Source of the DNA: DATCJA01 sp963814955
Lineage (GTDB): Bacteria > Acidobacteriota > Vicinamibacteria > Vicinamibacterales > UBA2999
NCBI GenBank assembly: GCA_963814955.1
Contig: CAWFEX010000008.1
Span: 434,001 to 498,000 of the forward strand
Reading direction: 5' to 3'
Length of the DNA stretch: 64,000 nt
This document shows positions 9,549 through 18,707 of the stretch, piece by piece. Every line of letters starts with the position of its first letter. Position 1 is the stretch's first letter. The translations under genes were made by a program, and so were the position numbers. A model generated the notes under the pieces. The model saw only the letters and a list, made by a program, of their open reading frames with translations. It ran no database searches and had not been told where the DNA came from.

Positions 9549-10264
9549 GCGGACGCCGGCCGTTCGCTCATGTCTTTCGAAGCCGGATGGGTGCCTTCAA
9601 TCAGCTCCATGAATTCCGCGGCCGGCGGCAGCTCGCTGAACATCCGCCACGGACCATGGGGCTGCAATTCCTCGAGCGTGTAGCCGCCTGTGGCGACCGC
9701 AATGGTGCGCGCGCCGATTGCGGTCGCGCACGCGATATCGTGGGGCGTATCGCCCACGACGAAGATGCCGTTTTCGGCCACGGATCCCGCACGCTTTGCC
9801 AGTTCCAGGGCTCGCCGCGCAATCACCGATCGGTCGGCGGCATCCTCGGCGAAGGCGCCGTCTGAAAAAAACTCCATTAAACCGTAGTAGGTCAGTTTCG
9901 CCCGAGCGCCACCGCGCGTATTGCCGGTCAACAGGTACGACCGGATGTCAGGCCGCTGACGCAGATGTTCCAGGATGTCACGCACGTTCGGAAACACATA
10001 ACCGTTCCTGCGCGGAAGGCTGGCCGGCAGCAGCTCCTCGTAGCGGCGCACCAGACGTTCGATCAAGCCCGGCTCGGGATTCAGGCCCATAATCTCGAAA
10101 GTCTGCACGGCAATCTGAAAGTCAGTCAGCCCCGCAGTACGCAATTCTGTCTTGAGATCGAACTCCCGTCCTGTCAGCTCCCGTACCGACTCGTTCCACG
10201 CAATCATTCCGGCGCGGCCCGTGTTGAGGAGCGTGCCGTCGATGTCCCAGAACAGAACCATCAT
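9545..10264 (-). CDS. HAD-superfamily phosphatase
   Basis: A 239-residue haloacid-dehalogenase hydrolase of the phosphoglycolate phosphatase/beta-phosphoglucomutase type. Motif I is FWDIDGTLLNTG at the N-terminus (Asp nucleophile and Asp+2), motif II is the LLTGNT segment, and motifs III-IV end in FVVGDTPHDIACA. The helical cap lies between motif I and motif II. The ATG overlaps the transketolase stop and its own stop overlaps the next start, so it is coupled both ways. In this setting it most likely dephosphorylates a sugar-phosphate intermediate, as the phosphatase does in nonulosonate routes. That is inferred from context. Confidence 0.8.
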   Translation of the reverse strand: MMVLFWDIDGTLLNTGRAGMIAWNESVRELTGREFDLKTELRTAGLTDFQIAVQTFEIMGLNPEPGLIERLVRRYEELLPASLPRRNGYVFPNVRDILEHLRQRPDIRSYLLTGNTRGGARAKLTYYGLMEFFSDGAFAEDAADRSVIARRALELAKRAGSVAENGIFVVGDTPHDIACATAIGARTIAVATGGYTLEELQPHGPWRMFSELPPAAEFMELIEGTHPASKDMSERPASA

Positions 10265-12231
10265 GCAGTCTGAGAGACCACGTCGCGTCGGCGGTTCTCA
10301 GCGACAGTCCGTATGATTCGGACAAGCGACGCGACATCGAGGCCGTGGTACGCAAGCACTTCATCGTTAGTACCACACTCCGGCAGCTCTGAAACTCCGA
10401 TGGTCGATACGGTGACGGATGGTTGCAATCCGAGAGACGCGACGGCGGCCGCGACCATCTCTCCCTGCCCACCGTGGACGTAGTGGTTGTCGAGCGTCAC
10501 GACGGCCCGCGTGGTGCCGATTGCGTCGCGAAGCCAGGCCGGATCGACTCGATTCAGCCACGGCAGGTTGACGACGCGCGTACTCACCCCTGCGCTTCGC
10601 TCGACTTCCTCAGCGGCGTGCCACGCATTCGACAGGAGCCACGGCCCGTATCCGATGACGACGACGTCTTTTCCGTCTCGAACGACCCAGCCGGTGCCTT
10701 CGCGGACCACTTGTCCCGCGGGGTAGCTGAACGGCACCGGCCACTTCACCGAAACGAGGCGCAAGTAAGCGCTCGCTCGACACGTGTTCACGAAGTGATC
10801 GAGCAGCGCTCGAACCTCGGCTTCCAGCGCGGGCTCCGCCATCACAAGGTTCGGAACGGATCCAAGCGCGCCGATGTCGCGAACCGACTGATGTGAATGG
10901 CCCGGTCCGCCAGGAAGCAGTCCCGCGAGCGAGCCGACGTAAATCACCTTCGACCCCTCACTGCACTGGTTGTATATCTGCTCGTTTGGCCGCGACGACA
11001 GAAAACAGGCGAACGAATGCGCCACGGGCAGCAACCGGCGATGTGCGATACCGCAGGCCATTGACACCATGTCCTGCTCGGCGATGCCGCATTCGACGAA
11101 CCGTTGCGGATATCTGGCGGCGAATGGAACCAGTCCGCAATCCTTGACGAGGTCGGCGTCGAGAACTACCAGATCCGGACGGCGATCCGCCTGTTCGAGG
11201 AGCGCATCCCGATAGGCGCCGATCAGATTCTCGGTGACCCGTGGTTCCCGCCGTGAGGGCCGGCGTCCGGTCCTGGTGACAAGCCCGCCCAGTCCCGCCG
11301 CATCGAGCAGCTGCGCCGCACGGGAGAGAAGCTCCGTGGAACCGCGAGCGTACTCGTCCTCGGTCGGCGCACCAGAATGATAGGCGTACAGCTCACCCTT
11401 CTTCATGGCCGGGCCTTCCATGAACGACACGCCCTTCCCTTTCACCGTGTCCGCGATCAGCGCCTTTGGCCGATCTGTCACCGCATCGAAAGCGCGCATG
11501 GCCGAATCGAGAGCGGCGACGTCGTGTCCGTCGCACCGGGCAACGTGCCAGCCGAACGCACGCAGTTTGGCTTCGAGATCGCCCAGATCGTTCACCTCGG
11601 TGACCCAGGTATCCGACTGAACCTTATTGTGGTCGATGATCGCCACGATCTCGCTCAACCGCGCATGCGATGCGGACGCAAGCGACTCCCAGAACTGCCC
11701 TTCCTGCAGTTCGCCGTCGCCGGTGAGCACGAAAATACGGCGCGGCGTTCCCGTAAGTCGATTGGCGAGCGCCATCCCTTTGGCCTTGGAGATGCCCATT
11801 CCGAGCGATCCGGTGTTGGCCTGCACGTACGGTGTCTCAACGTGCGGATGGCCCGGCAGCCCGTCTAAACGCCTCAGACTATCCAGCTTTTCTTCAGGCA
11901 GGAGGCCTAGACCAATCAGCACGGCATACAGCGCAGGCGCGTCGTGCCCCTTTGACGAAAAGAAGATGTCACAGGCCGAAGGGCCCCTGTCGAGATCGCG
12001 GATCTCGTTCAGGAACAGCCAGCTCATGATCTCGATTGAACTGAAGCTGGTACCGATGTGACCGGACCACGCGCGCGCGATCATGTAAAGAACGTTGATT
12101 CGCGCAAGGGCAGCGAACAGTTCGGTCCTCGTGCGAGCCGGGAGTCCGGCTTCGAGCACGCGTTCAAACTCTGACACCGGCACACAAACGAGCTCGTCGC
12201 TGGCTACCTGATCGAGTTGCTGTTCGCCCAT
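10261..12231 (-). CDS. Transketolase-family enzyme within a sugar-biosynthesis cassette
   Basis: A 656-residue thiamine-diphosphate enzyme carrying both transketolase halves in one chain. The N-terminal half has SSKGHDAPALYAVL, GHPHVETPYVQANTGSLG and the TPP motif GDGELQEGQFWESL ending in DHNK. The C-terminal pyrimidine half has ECGIAEQDMVSMACGIA with the catalytic Glu and the C-terminal lobe. Central-metabolism transketolases do not normally sit between a HAD phosphatase and a CMP-sugar synthetase; here the gene overlaps the CMP-sugar synthetase by 28 bp and the HAD gene by 4 bp. I infer a dedicated two-carbon transfer that builds or shortens a glycan precursor. Confidence 0.85.
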   Translation of the reverse strand: MGEQQLDQVASDELVCVPVSEFERVLEAGLPARTRTELFAALARINVLYMIARAWSGHIGTSFSSIEIMSWLFLNEIRDLDRGPSACDIFFSSKGHDAPALYAVLIGLGLLPEEKLDSLRRLDGLPGHPHVETPYVQANTGSLGMGISKAKGMALANRLTGTPRRIFVLTGDGELQEGQFWESLASASHARLSEIVAIIDHNKVQSDTWVTEVNDLGDLEAKLRAFGWHVARCDGHDVAALDSAMRAFDAVTDRPKALIADTVKGKGVSFMEGPAMKKGELYAYHSGAPTEDEYARGSTELLSRAAQLLDAAGLGGLVTRTGRRPSRREPRVTENLIGAYRDALLEQADRRPDLVVLDADLVKDCGLVPFAARYPQRFVECGIAEQDMVSMACGIAHRRLLPVAHSFACFLSSRPNEQIYNQCSEGSKVIYVGSLAGLLPGGPGHSHQSVRDIGALGSVPNLVMAEPALEAEVRALLDHFVNTCRASAYLRLVSVKWPVPFSYPAGQVVREGTGWVVRDGKDVVVIGYGPWLLSNAWHAAEEVERSAGVSTRVVNLPWLNRVDPAWLRDAIGTTRAVVTLDNHYVHGGQGEMVAAAVASLGLQPSVTVSTIGVSELPECGTNDEVLAYHGLDVASLVRIIRTVAENRRRDVVSQTA

Positions 12232-12992
12232 TGTGCCTCGTACGGGAGTTGCGGAACCGCAGGGAGTGTCGCCTCGCCATCGGCAATGAGCCGCTCGGCA
12301 ACCATCCAGTCGATCCGGTCGTTGATGTCGAACCCCTCGTGCGCTTCGGTAAGAAAGGGGACGAGCACGTCACCGGCTATGGTCCGACGCTCGAACACGA
12401 CGCGCGTCCACGCGATTTCAAGCGATGCGTTCTGAACGTACACCGGCGGAAGCGCCTGATACGGAGTGCTGTGCCACGGCCGGCCGGCGGGTGCACCTGA
12501 GAGCAGCGGCGACATGCGATCGCCATTGACCACCCACATCTTGCCCGGGTGCTGCCCGCACGGTTCCACGGCACGTAGTGAATCGACACTGTCCTGCGCC
12601 ACGAACCGCGCCCAGGCGCGCCGGATGGTGTCAGCCGTACGGAAGGGACTGGTGGGCCGCAGCAGGCTGAAACATTCCCAGGTCCGGCCGCGGCGCCGCA
12701 GCTCCGTCAATGTGTGCTCGACCCATTCGATATCCGCCGAGGTGTCACCCGCAAACTCCGGTGGCCGCAAGAACGGAACCTCGGCGCCATAGTGTCGAGC
12801 GATTGCCGCCGTTTCCTCCGAGTCCGTCGAGACGATGATCGACTCGAAAATCCCGCTTTCGACCGCGGTCGCAATCGTGTACGCGATCACTGGGTGCCCC
12901 CCGAGCCGGCGGATGTTCTTGGCCGGAACCCGCTTCGAACCCTGTCGAGCGGGAATCAGCGCGACGGCATCAGGAGATCCTGTCGTTCGCAC
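12204..12992 (-). CDS. CMP-sugar (acylneuraminate-type) cytidylyltransferase
   Basis: A 262-residue NeuA-like enzyme. The signature VALIPARQGSKRVPAKNIR is the nucleotide-binding loop, followed by IIVSTDSEETA, the Asp-rich region PPEFAGDTSADIEWVEH and LLRPTSPFRTADTI. The chain ends with FDINDRIDWMVAERL, the typical C-terminal metal/sugar region. Such enzymes couple a 2-keto-3-deoxy sugar acid to CMP. The start is a GTG, chosen because it places about ten residues before the motif. It overlaps the transketolase by 28 bp, and the NeuB-like synthase that should supply its substrate is three genes upstream (15457-16533). Confidence 0.85.
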   Translation of the reverse strand: MRTTGSPDAVALIPARQGSKRVPAKNIRRLGGHPVIAYTIATAVESGIFESIIVSTDSEETAAIARHYGAEVPFLRPPEFAGDTSADIEWVEHTLTELRRRGRTWECFSLLRPTSPFRTADTIRRAWARFVAQDSVDSLRAVEPCGQHPGKMWVVNGDRMSPLLSGAPAGRPWHSTPYQALPPVYVQNASLEIAWTRVVFERRTIAGDVLVPFLTEAHEGFDINDRIDWMVAERLIADGEATLPAVPQLPYEAQWANSNSIR

Positions 12993-13048
12993 TTCTAGGT
13001 TCGCCGTGCTCGGTTCCTGTTCACGTTCGGTTCTGGGTTCGCCCGGCC

Positions 13049-14554
13049 TCAGACCTGATTGGGATTGTGGTTGATGTAGACCGTTTTCAGATCTGAGTAG
13101 ACGTCGAGCGCCTGCGTTCCGGCCTCGCGCCAGCCATTCCCCGATTGACGCAGACCACCGAACGGCATGTGCGGCTCGCTGCCGTAGGTACCGCCGTTGA
13201 CCACCGCCACACCTGACTGAATGCGTCCGATAAACGCCATCGCACGGTTGAGACTTTGCGTATGAATCGATGCCGTGAGCCCGAACGGCGAATCGTTGGC
13301 CAGCTCCACGGCTTCCTCGAAATCCTTGACGCGGTAGAGACAGGTAATCGGCCCGAACAGCTCGGTCCTCGAAATCTCATCGACCCGTCCGACACGCTCC
13401 ATGAGTGTCGGCGCGACGAAGTACCCATCGCCGTACTTCGCTCCCGTAAGTCGATGACCGCCGGTAAGCACGACGGCTCCGCTGGACTTTGCACGCTCGA
13501 CGGATGCGAGCATGGTGGTCATCTGGCTCTCGTTGATCACGGGACCGAAATCATCGCCGTCGCCGGTTCCTACTTTCAGTTTCTGCGTCGCTTCGACCAA
13601 CATCTGCTTGAAGGTGTCGTACACCTGGTCGAACACGATGATGCGGCTGCCGGCAGCACATCGCTGCCCGGCGTTGCTGAACGCCGAACCGAGCGTCCAC
13701 GTCACGGCGTTCTGCAGATCGGCATCATCGCAGACGATGAGCGGATTCTTGCCCCCGAGCTCGAGACAGGTTTTGGCGAGACGACGCCCGGCGGTCTGCG
13801 CAATCCACCGGCCAACTTCACAGGAGCCTGTGAAGCTGACGATCGCAACGTCAGGATGCTCGACGAGTGGCGCCCCCGCTTCCTCGCCGAAGCCGTGCAG
13901 CGTCGAGTACACGCCATCGGGCACGCCTGCCTCACGCGCGAGGACTCCGAATGCCCACGCCGAGAGTGGAGTATCCTCGGCGGCCTTCAAGATCGCGGCA
14001 TTGCCGCACAGCAGCGCTGGAAAGGCTTTCCAGGCCACGTTCGCGATAGGCGTGTTGGCCGCAATGATGAGACCCGCCACACCGAGCGGCTGCCGTATGA
14101 CCATGGCCGCCTTGTTCGGCACCGCGCTCGTCGTCGTCTGACCGTAGAAGCGGCGTCCTTCGCCTGCCACGAAAAAGCCCATTTCGATGGCGGCGTCCGT
14201 CTCGCCGAGCGCGTCCTTGCGCGACTTTCCTGTTTCGCGGGCAACGAGATCCGCGATGTGCGCCTTGTTCTCACGCATGAGAAGGGCGAGCTGACGCAGA
14301 ATATCGCCGCGCTTGACGACCGTCGTCGCCGCCCAGGCTGGTTGTGCCCGCAGCCCCAACTGCACGGCGGCACCGACGTCGGCAGCGCTCGACCTTGCCA
14401 CTTCGCAGACGAGACGGCCCGTCGCCGGATCCAGCTTCTGAAACGTACGGCGGTCCTGGGCTGGCACTGCCTGACCGCCAAGGTGGTTCGGAATGACGGA
14501 CGGAATCGACGTGAGATCGATCCGCGACGCGCCTGTTGCAAGAGATACGCTCAT
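13049..14554 (-). CDS. NAD(P)-dependent aldehyde dehydrogenase
   Basis: A 501-residue ALDH-superfamily protein with the full catalytic set: the Glu in TCLELGGKNP, the Cys in FSNAGQRCAAGSR, the cofactor loop SFTGSCEVGRWIA, and a C-terminal MPFGGLRQSGNG. This is the ordinary length for the family. It lies between an SDR and a CMP-sugar synthetase, with gaps of 57 and 93 bp, so it belongs to the same transcription unit by position. ALDH genes are unusual in polysaccharide clusters; it may oxidise a sugar aldehyde made by the transketolase or act in supply of a C3/C4 unit. The substrate cannot be read from sequence. Confidence 0.85.
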   Translation of the reverse strand: MSVSLATGASRIDLTSIPSVIPNHLGGQAVPAQDRRTFQKLDPATGRLVCEVARSSAADVGAAVQLGLRAQPAWAATTVVKRGDILRQLALLMRENKAHIADLVARETGKSRKDALGETDAAIEMGFFVAGEGRRFYGQTTTSAVPNKAAMVIRQPLGVAGLIIAANTPIANVAWKAFPALLCGNAAILKAAEDTPLSAWAFGVLAREAGVPDGVYSTLHGFGEEAGAPLVEHPDVAIVSFTGSCEVGRWIAQTAGRRLAKTCLELGGKNPLIVCDDADLQNAVTWTLGSAFSNAGQRCAAGSRIIVFDQVYDTFKQMLVEATQKLKVGTGDGDDFGPVINESQMTTMLASVERAKSSGAVVLTGGHRLTGAKYGDGYFVAPTLMERVGRVDEISRTELFGPITCLYRVKDFEEAVELANDSPFGLTASIHTQSLNRAMAFIGRIQSGVAVVNGGTYGSEPHMPFGGLRQSGNGWREAGTQALDVYSDLKTVYINHNPNQV

Positions 14555-14647
14555 ATCACCACACCGGTGCGCCGCTTTTGAACGAGCTTCGAACCATCAA
14601 TTGAAGCGCTGTCGATCGAGCGGGCCAGTCGTGCACGCAAACACATG

Positions 14648-15460
14648 TCACCAGGCAGTAAAACCGCCGTCGACCCTCAGCTCGTGTCCGGTAACGTATG
14701 ACGAGGCAGGCGAAGCCAGGAACAGGAGGGGGCCTCTCAAGTCTTCAGGCTGGGCCATCCGTCCCACAGGAACGCGGGCCGAGTACTTGGCCCTGAACTG
14801 GTCATCCTGTCCTGCGAGAACACCGCCCGGCGACAACGCGTTGACGCGTACTCCGCGATTGCCCCACAGAGTCGCGAAGTACTTCGTCATGTTCACGACT
14901 GCTGCTTTCGACGCACCGTAGGCGGGCGACTTCAAAAACGGAATTTCGCCCGGCAGGTGGTCGTAGAAGCGCTGATCCGGCGATACCTCGGCATAGAGCG
15001 AACCGATGTTGATGACGGAGCCATCGCCGCGCGCGGCCATCGCGCCCCCGATTACCTGCGTCACCTGAAACGTCCCGAGGAGATTCACCTCGACCATGCG
15101 CCGAAACTGGTCGATAGGCAGGTCGTCAATGCGCGACCGGGTGCCGCTGGAATCGGGTGGCTGATCGACACCGGCATTGTTCACAAGAATTCCCGCGTCT
15201 CCCATCTCGCGAGCGATGCGATCCGCCGCTGTCTCAATCGACCGGCGGTTGGTAACGTCGCAGTCGAAGCGACGCAATCGGTCACCTTCCCGGAGCGCTA
15301 GAGACTGATATGCGGCGGATGCGGGGGCATCGGCAAGCTCCAGCGCAGCCACGCGTGCGCCCGCAGCAAGGAGCGCGTCGGCCCAGATTGGCCCCAGCTT
15401 GCCGCATGCGCCGGTGACAACGGCGATCTGGTTGTCGAGTCGGAAAAGTCCGTCGTTCAC
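14648..15460 (-). CDS. SDR-family oxidoreductase
   Basis: A 270-residue classical short-chain dehydrogenase. VVTGACGKLG is the cofactor loop, ILVNNAGV the structural motif, and the catalytic triad is Ser in INIGSLY with Tyr/Lys in YGASKAAVVN. The C-terminus ends YVTGHELRVDGGF, as usual. The GTG start overlaps the NeuB stop as GTGA. SDR genes next to NeuB-like synthases occur in flagellin/nonulosonate loci such as PtmA of Campylobacter, so a keto-reduction or oxidation of a ulosonic acid precursor or product is likely, but the exact step is inference. Confidence 0.85.
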   Translation of the reverse strand: MNDGLFRLDNQIAVVTGACGKLGPIWADALLAAGARVAALELADAPASAAYQSLALREGDRLRRFDCDVTNRRSIETAADRIAREMGDAGILVNNAGVDQPPDSSGTRSRIDDLPIDQFRRMVEVNLLGTFQVTQVIGGAMAARGDGSVINIGSLYAEVSPDQRFYDHLPGEIPFLKSPAYGASKAAVVNMTKYFATLWGNRGVRVNALSPGGVLAGQDDQFRAKYSARVPVGRMAQPEDLRGPLLFLASPASSYVTGHELRVDGGFTAW

Positions 15461-16533
15461 GAGCGCGCGAGCTCGGCGCTCGGCTTGCCCAGCATCGCGA
15501 ACGAGAGAAAATCGTCCTCGTAGAGCGCTTTGAGCGTAACGCGGCCGATGACGTTCGCGAGCTCGTACGGTGGAATCCCGCCGCCCGGCGACTTCATCAC
15601 GATGTCCTCGAGCCCGAGCACGTGCCCCGCGGGAAGGTCACGAGCGACGATGAGGCTCTTGCCCATCTTGACGATCGGCGCCTTCTCACTGTCGTAGATC
15701 TTCTTGCATCCATCGCCCATTGCTTTGTGCGTGCGCTGAAGGTCGCGAACCATCTTGCGCAGACCGACAGGCTCGAGCGAGAACGCGTGGTCGGTTCCCT
15801 TCATAGCCCGATTCAGAGTGAAATGCTTCTCGACAATCCGGGCGCCCAGCACATACGCCGCCACCGGCATTGCAATGCCGTTGTCGTGACCGGAATATCC
15901 GATGACGGCCCCTGGAAAACGCTCGCGGTATTGTTCGATCACTCGCAAATCCAGCTCGTCGAACGATGCCGGATAACCGGCAGTGCATTGCAGAATTCCC
16001 ACCTGCGGATGGATCGCCATCAGCGTGTCGTAAGCGCGCTGTACGTCGTCGATGAGGGCACCACCCGTGGAAATCACTACCGGCTTTCCAAATCGCGCCA
16101 CGTGCTCGAGCAGCGGCGTGCTCTTGACGTCGCCGGACGCAATCTTGAAGGCCGGCACGTCGAGAGCCGCGAGAAAATCCGCGCTCGCAATGTCGAACGC
16201 CGTGGCGAAGAAATCGATATCGAGCTCCCGCGCGTAGCGCTGAAGCTCTCGGTACTCGTTCGAGCCGAACTCGAGGAATTCCCGATGCTCGCCGTAAGTG
16301 GACCCGAAACTGTTTTCGTTGTCGTACGGCTTGTTGTACGCCGCGCGGGTGTAGAGACCTTGATTGTCTCGTTTCTGCAGCTTGACGGCATCGGCGCCGG
16401 CGAGTTTGGCTTCGCGGAAGAGTTCGCGCGCCTTGTCGAGACTGCCCTGGTGGTTATGTCCGATCTCCGCGATCACATAACAGGGCGTGTGATCGCCAAC
16501 CTCGTGGGCCCCAATCTTCAATGTGCCTGGCAC
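15457..16533 (-). CDS. NeuB-like nonulosonic acid synthase
   Basis: A 358-residue PEP-condensing synthase. The N-terminal TIM barrel has YVIAEIGHNHQGSLDKA and ADAVKLQKRD, then AFKIASGDV, GILQCTAGYP and GYSGHDNG; the C-terminal antifreeze-like SAF domain has LIVARDLPAGHVLGLED and GGGIPP. The family condenses PEP with an aldose such as ManNAc to give a 3-deoxy-2-ketonic acid. An open frame runs further upstream, but I chose the GTG at 16533 because AGGAG sits seven bases upstream and the encoded N-terminus then matches the family. The stop overlaps the SDR start. It is the first enzyme of the SDR/ALDH/NeuA/transketolase/HAD cassette. Confidence 0.85.
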   Translation of the reverse strand: MPGTLKIGAHEVGDHTPCYVIAEIGHNHQGSLDKARELFREAKLAGADAVKLQKRDNQGLYTRAAYNKPYDNENSFGSTYGEHREFLEFGSNEYRELQRYARELDIDFFATAFDIASADFLAALDVPAFKIASGDVKSTPLLEHVARFGKPVVISTGGALIDDVQRAYDTLMAIHPQVGILQCTAGYPASFDELDLRVIEQYRERFPGAVIGYSGHDNGIAMPVAAYVLGARIVEKHFTLNRAMKGTDHAFSLEPVGLRKMVRDLQRTHKAMGDGCKKIYDSEKAPIVKMGKSLIVARDLPAGHVLGLEDIVMKSPGGGIPPYELANVIGRVTLKALYEDDFLSFAMLGKPSAELARS

Positions 16534-16540
16534 TCGAATG

Positions 16541-16545
16541 CTCCT
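16541..16545 (-). promoter_or_regulatory. Ribosome binding site deciding the NeuB GTG start
   Basis: AGGAG on the minus strand, seven bases before the GTG at 16533, partly inside the stop codon of the upstream gene. It supports the short NeuB start and suggests coupling of the two genes. Confidence 0.6.
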
Positions 16546-17467
16546 AGGTCCGCACCACGGGCCGCAGTTGCGCGACCAGCTGGTCCCATCCGTAATCGGC
16601 ATGTGCCACTTCGCGCGCCGCCCGGCCAATCCGTGCCGCTTCCTCGAAATCGGGCAGTCGATCGCAAAGATTGATGTCGATCACGTTGGACATGTGAACG
16701 AGCCCGTCAGGTGAGTCTTCGTCGAGGTTTGTGATGACAGCGCACCCGCATTCCATCGCAGCGTTCACACTGGTGTTGTTCGCGCGCAACCCCTTTTCGA
16801 AGAACGCCGCAAGGAACGTGCAGTCGACGAGCTGATTGAACACCGCGGTGTCGGACAGATACCCCATGAAGTAAACCTGCCCGTTGAAAATTTCCTGCAG
16901 CTCTCTGAACCGCACCACGAACGAGTCGTCGAAGCTCGTGTTCTCGTGCAGCGCAGTCGACACATACACCGAGTAGGTGTGTCCCGTAGCTTCGAGCAGA
17001 TCGCGGAGCCGGCGGTAGAGCGGAACGCGAATCTTGTGAGCCATCCCGAAGGTGAACACGGACAGCTCGGTCCGCTGGAAACGCTGGGGATTCAGCAGCG
17101 TCCCGGGACAGAACAGCTCGACGATATCCGGACGAACGGGCGAGAGCGTCCGCGAGAGCTCGCGATTACCGCAGTAAACGCGCGAGGCCGCCAGCAGCAA
17201 CCGCGACTCGACGGCAGTGCCGTCGAACGCGTGCAGGAACAGCTCGAACTGTCCCACGTGGACGGCAACCCAGGCATCGAGGGACTGGGCGTCGGTCGGC
17301 GTGAACTCAGAGAGCTTGACGGAAAGCAGCGGCGTCTGATGTGTCGCGAGATCTTCGGACCCGATCCCCACAACCGGCAGGCCCAGATGGCGGGCCAAAA
17401 GCATGTTGAATTTCGCGATACCGCACGTCCACGGGTTGAGGTGGTATCCGGCGATACAGTCGATCAT
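16544..17467 (-). CDS. Putative glycosyltransferase (GT-B-like)
   Basis: A 307-residue cytosolic protein. It starts CIAGYHLNPWTCGIAKFNMLLA, the glycine-containing N-terminal loop seen in GT4-like proteins, and ends with VNAAMECGCAVITNLDEDSP, equivalent to the E...G.PVI donor region. The length is shorter than typical GT4 enzymes and the classical EX7E motif is not clear, so the family assignment is tentative. It lies just before the NeuB-like synthase with its stop inside the NeuB ribosome binding site. A 121-bp gap separates it from the aminotransferase gene upstream. It may transfer the sugar made by the cassette. Confidence 0.55.
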   Translation of the reverse strand: MIDCIAGYHLNPWTCGIAKFNMLLARHLGLPVVGIGSEDLATHQTPLLSVKLSEFTPTDAQSLDAWVAVHVGQFELFLHAFDGTAVESRLLLAASRVYCGNRELSRTLSPVRPDIVELFCPGTLLNPQRFQRTELSVFTFGMAHKIRVPLYRRLRDLLEATGHTYSVYVSTALHENTSFDDSFVVRFRELQEIFNGQVYFMGYLSDTAVFNQLVDCTFLAAFFEKGLRANNTSVNAAMECGCAVITNLDEDSPDGLVHMSNVIDINLCDRLPDFEEAARIGRAAREVAHADYGWDQLVAQLRPVVRT

Positions 17468-17588
17468 CGGGCCTCAGGGTTCCGGCCTCGGGCCACACGG
17501 ACTCGAGGGCACTCGAAATTCAGGGAGCGCCTATTGTACCGCTGTACCGCACGTTTCTCAGCGAACCGGTGCATCAACAGCCGCGAGA

Positions 17589-18707
17589 CTATGCTCCAGA
17601 GACTGCGCCTGCGGGCAAGCCGGCTCTTAGCGTGCCCGCAACCGCTTCGATCTGGTCGGAAGTCATTGCGGGGAAAATGGGGAGCGACAGGATCTCTTCG
17701 GCCACCGCTTCCGACACCGGGAAATCGCCGACGTTATGGCCCAGGTCGCGATAGGCGGGCTGCAGATGGATGGGAATCGGGTAGTGGACCGCCGTCTGAA
17801 TCTGGTTGTCGCTCAAACGGGCACGCCAACTCTCACGCTGCGGCACGCGGACGGAGTACGTCTGATACACATGTCGAACGCCGGGGCGTTCGCGAGGAAT
17901 GACGACGGACGTATCAGTCAGAAGCTGACCGTACGATCGGGCGTGGCTTCGTCGTGCGTCGATCCAGCGGTCCAGATACTTCAGCTTCACGCCGAGAATC
18001 GCACCCTGGATGCCGTCCATTCGATAGTTGAATCCCCTCATCGAATGTTCGTACCTCCGCCGTTCTCCCCATGAACGAAGGAGCCTCATCGTGTCGGCAT
18101 ATGTCACGTTGCTCGTCACGGCGGCGCCACCCTCGCCGAATGCCCCCAGATTCTTCGTTGGGTAGAAACTGAAGCAGCCGATGTCACCGAGCGAACCGGC
18201 TCGACGACCGTTGTACTCGGCGCCATGCGCCTGGCACGCATCCTCGATCACCACCAGGCCATGCCGTCGGGCGATATCGATAACCGCCGGCATGTCAGCG
18301 GGCTGACCAAAGAGGTGTACGGGAACGATGGCCCTTGTTCGAGCTGTAACCGCCCGCTCGACCGCCGATGGATCCATCGTGTAGTAGCTGGCGTCGATGT
18401 CCACGAACACAGGTTTCGCGCCCGCGTACTCGATGGCAGCCACGGTCGCGACAAATGTGAACGGCACAGTGATCACTTCATCGCCGGGGCGAACGCCCGC
18501 CGCGAGTAGTGCGACGTGCAGCGCGCTCGTTCCTGAATTGGTCCCGACAGCGTGCGCGGTGCCGCAGTATTCCGCAAAATCGCGCTCGAACGATTCGACG
18601 GCTGGTCCAAGCACGTACTTTCCGTCGCGAAGAACAGCTTCAATCGCAGTGTCGATCTCCGGCTTCAACAGGCGATACTCCGACGCCAGATCGACGAGCG
18701 GAATCAT
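17589..18707 (-). CDS. DegT/DnrJ/EryC1/StrS-family sugar aminotransferase
   Basis: A 372-residue PLP enzyme. The N-terminus IPLVDLASEY is followed by a glycine-rich GTNSGTSALHVALL loop, DEVITVPFTFVATVAAI, VIEDACQAHGAEY, and the PLP lysine in FSFYPTKNLGAFGEGG. Family members aminate keto-sugar nucleotides at C3 or C4. I chose the ATG at 18707, which begins the canonical MIPLVDL start and overlaps the methyltransferase stop as ATGA. The 4,6-dehydratase at 59360-60397 could make the keto-sugar substrate. It ends a group that runs from the dTDP-rhamnose epimerase region. Confidence 0.9.
   Translation of the reverse strand: MIPLVDLASEYRLLKPEIDTAIEAVLRDGKYVLGPAVESFERDFAEYCGTAHAVGTNSGTSALHVALLAAGVRPGDEVITVPFTFVATVAAIEYAGAKPVFVDIDASYYTMDPSAVERAVTARTRAIVPVHLFGQPADMPAVIDIARRHGLVVIEDACQAHGAEYNGRRAGSLGDIGCFSFYPTKNLGAFGEGGAAVTSNVTYADTMRLLRSWGERRRYEHSMRGFNYRMDGIQGAILGVKLKYLDRWIDARRSHARSYGQLLTDTSVVIPRERPGVRHVYQTYSVRVPQRESWRARLSDNQIQTAVHYPIPIHLQPAYRDLGHNVGDFPVSEAVAEEILSLPIFPAMTSDQIEAVAGTLRAGLPAGAVSGA

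Noticed and set aside
10261..12231. Transketolase as a purely housekeeping gene
   Set aside because: It overlaps both a CMP-sugar synthetase and a HAD gene in a glycan cassette, so a dedicated role is more likely, although not proven.
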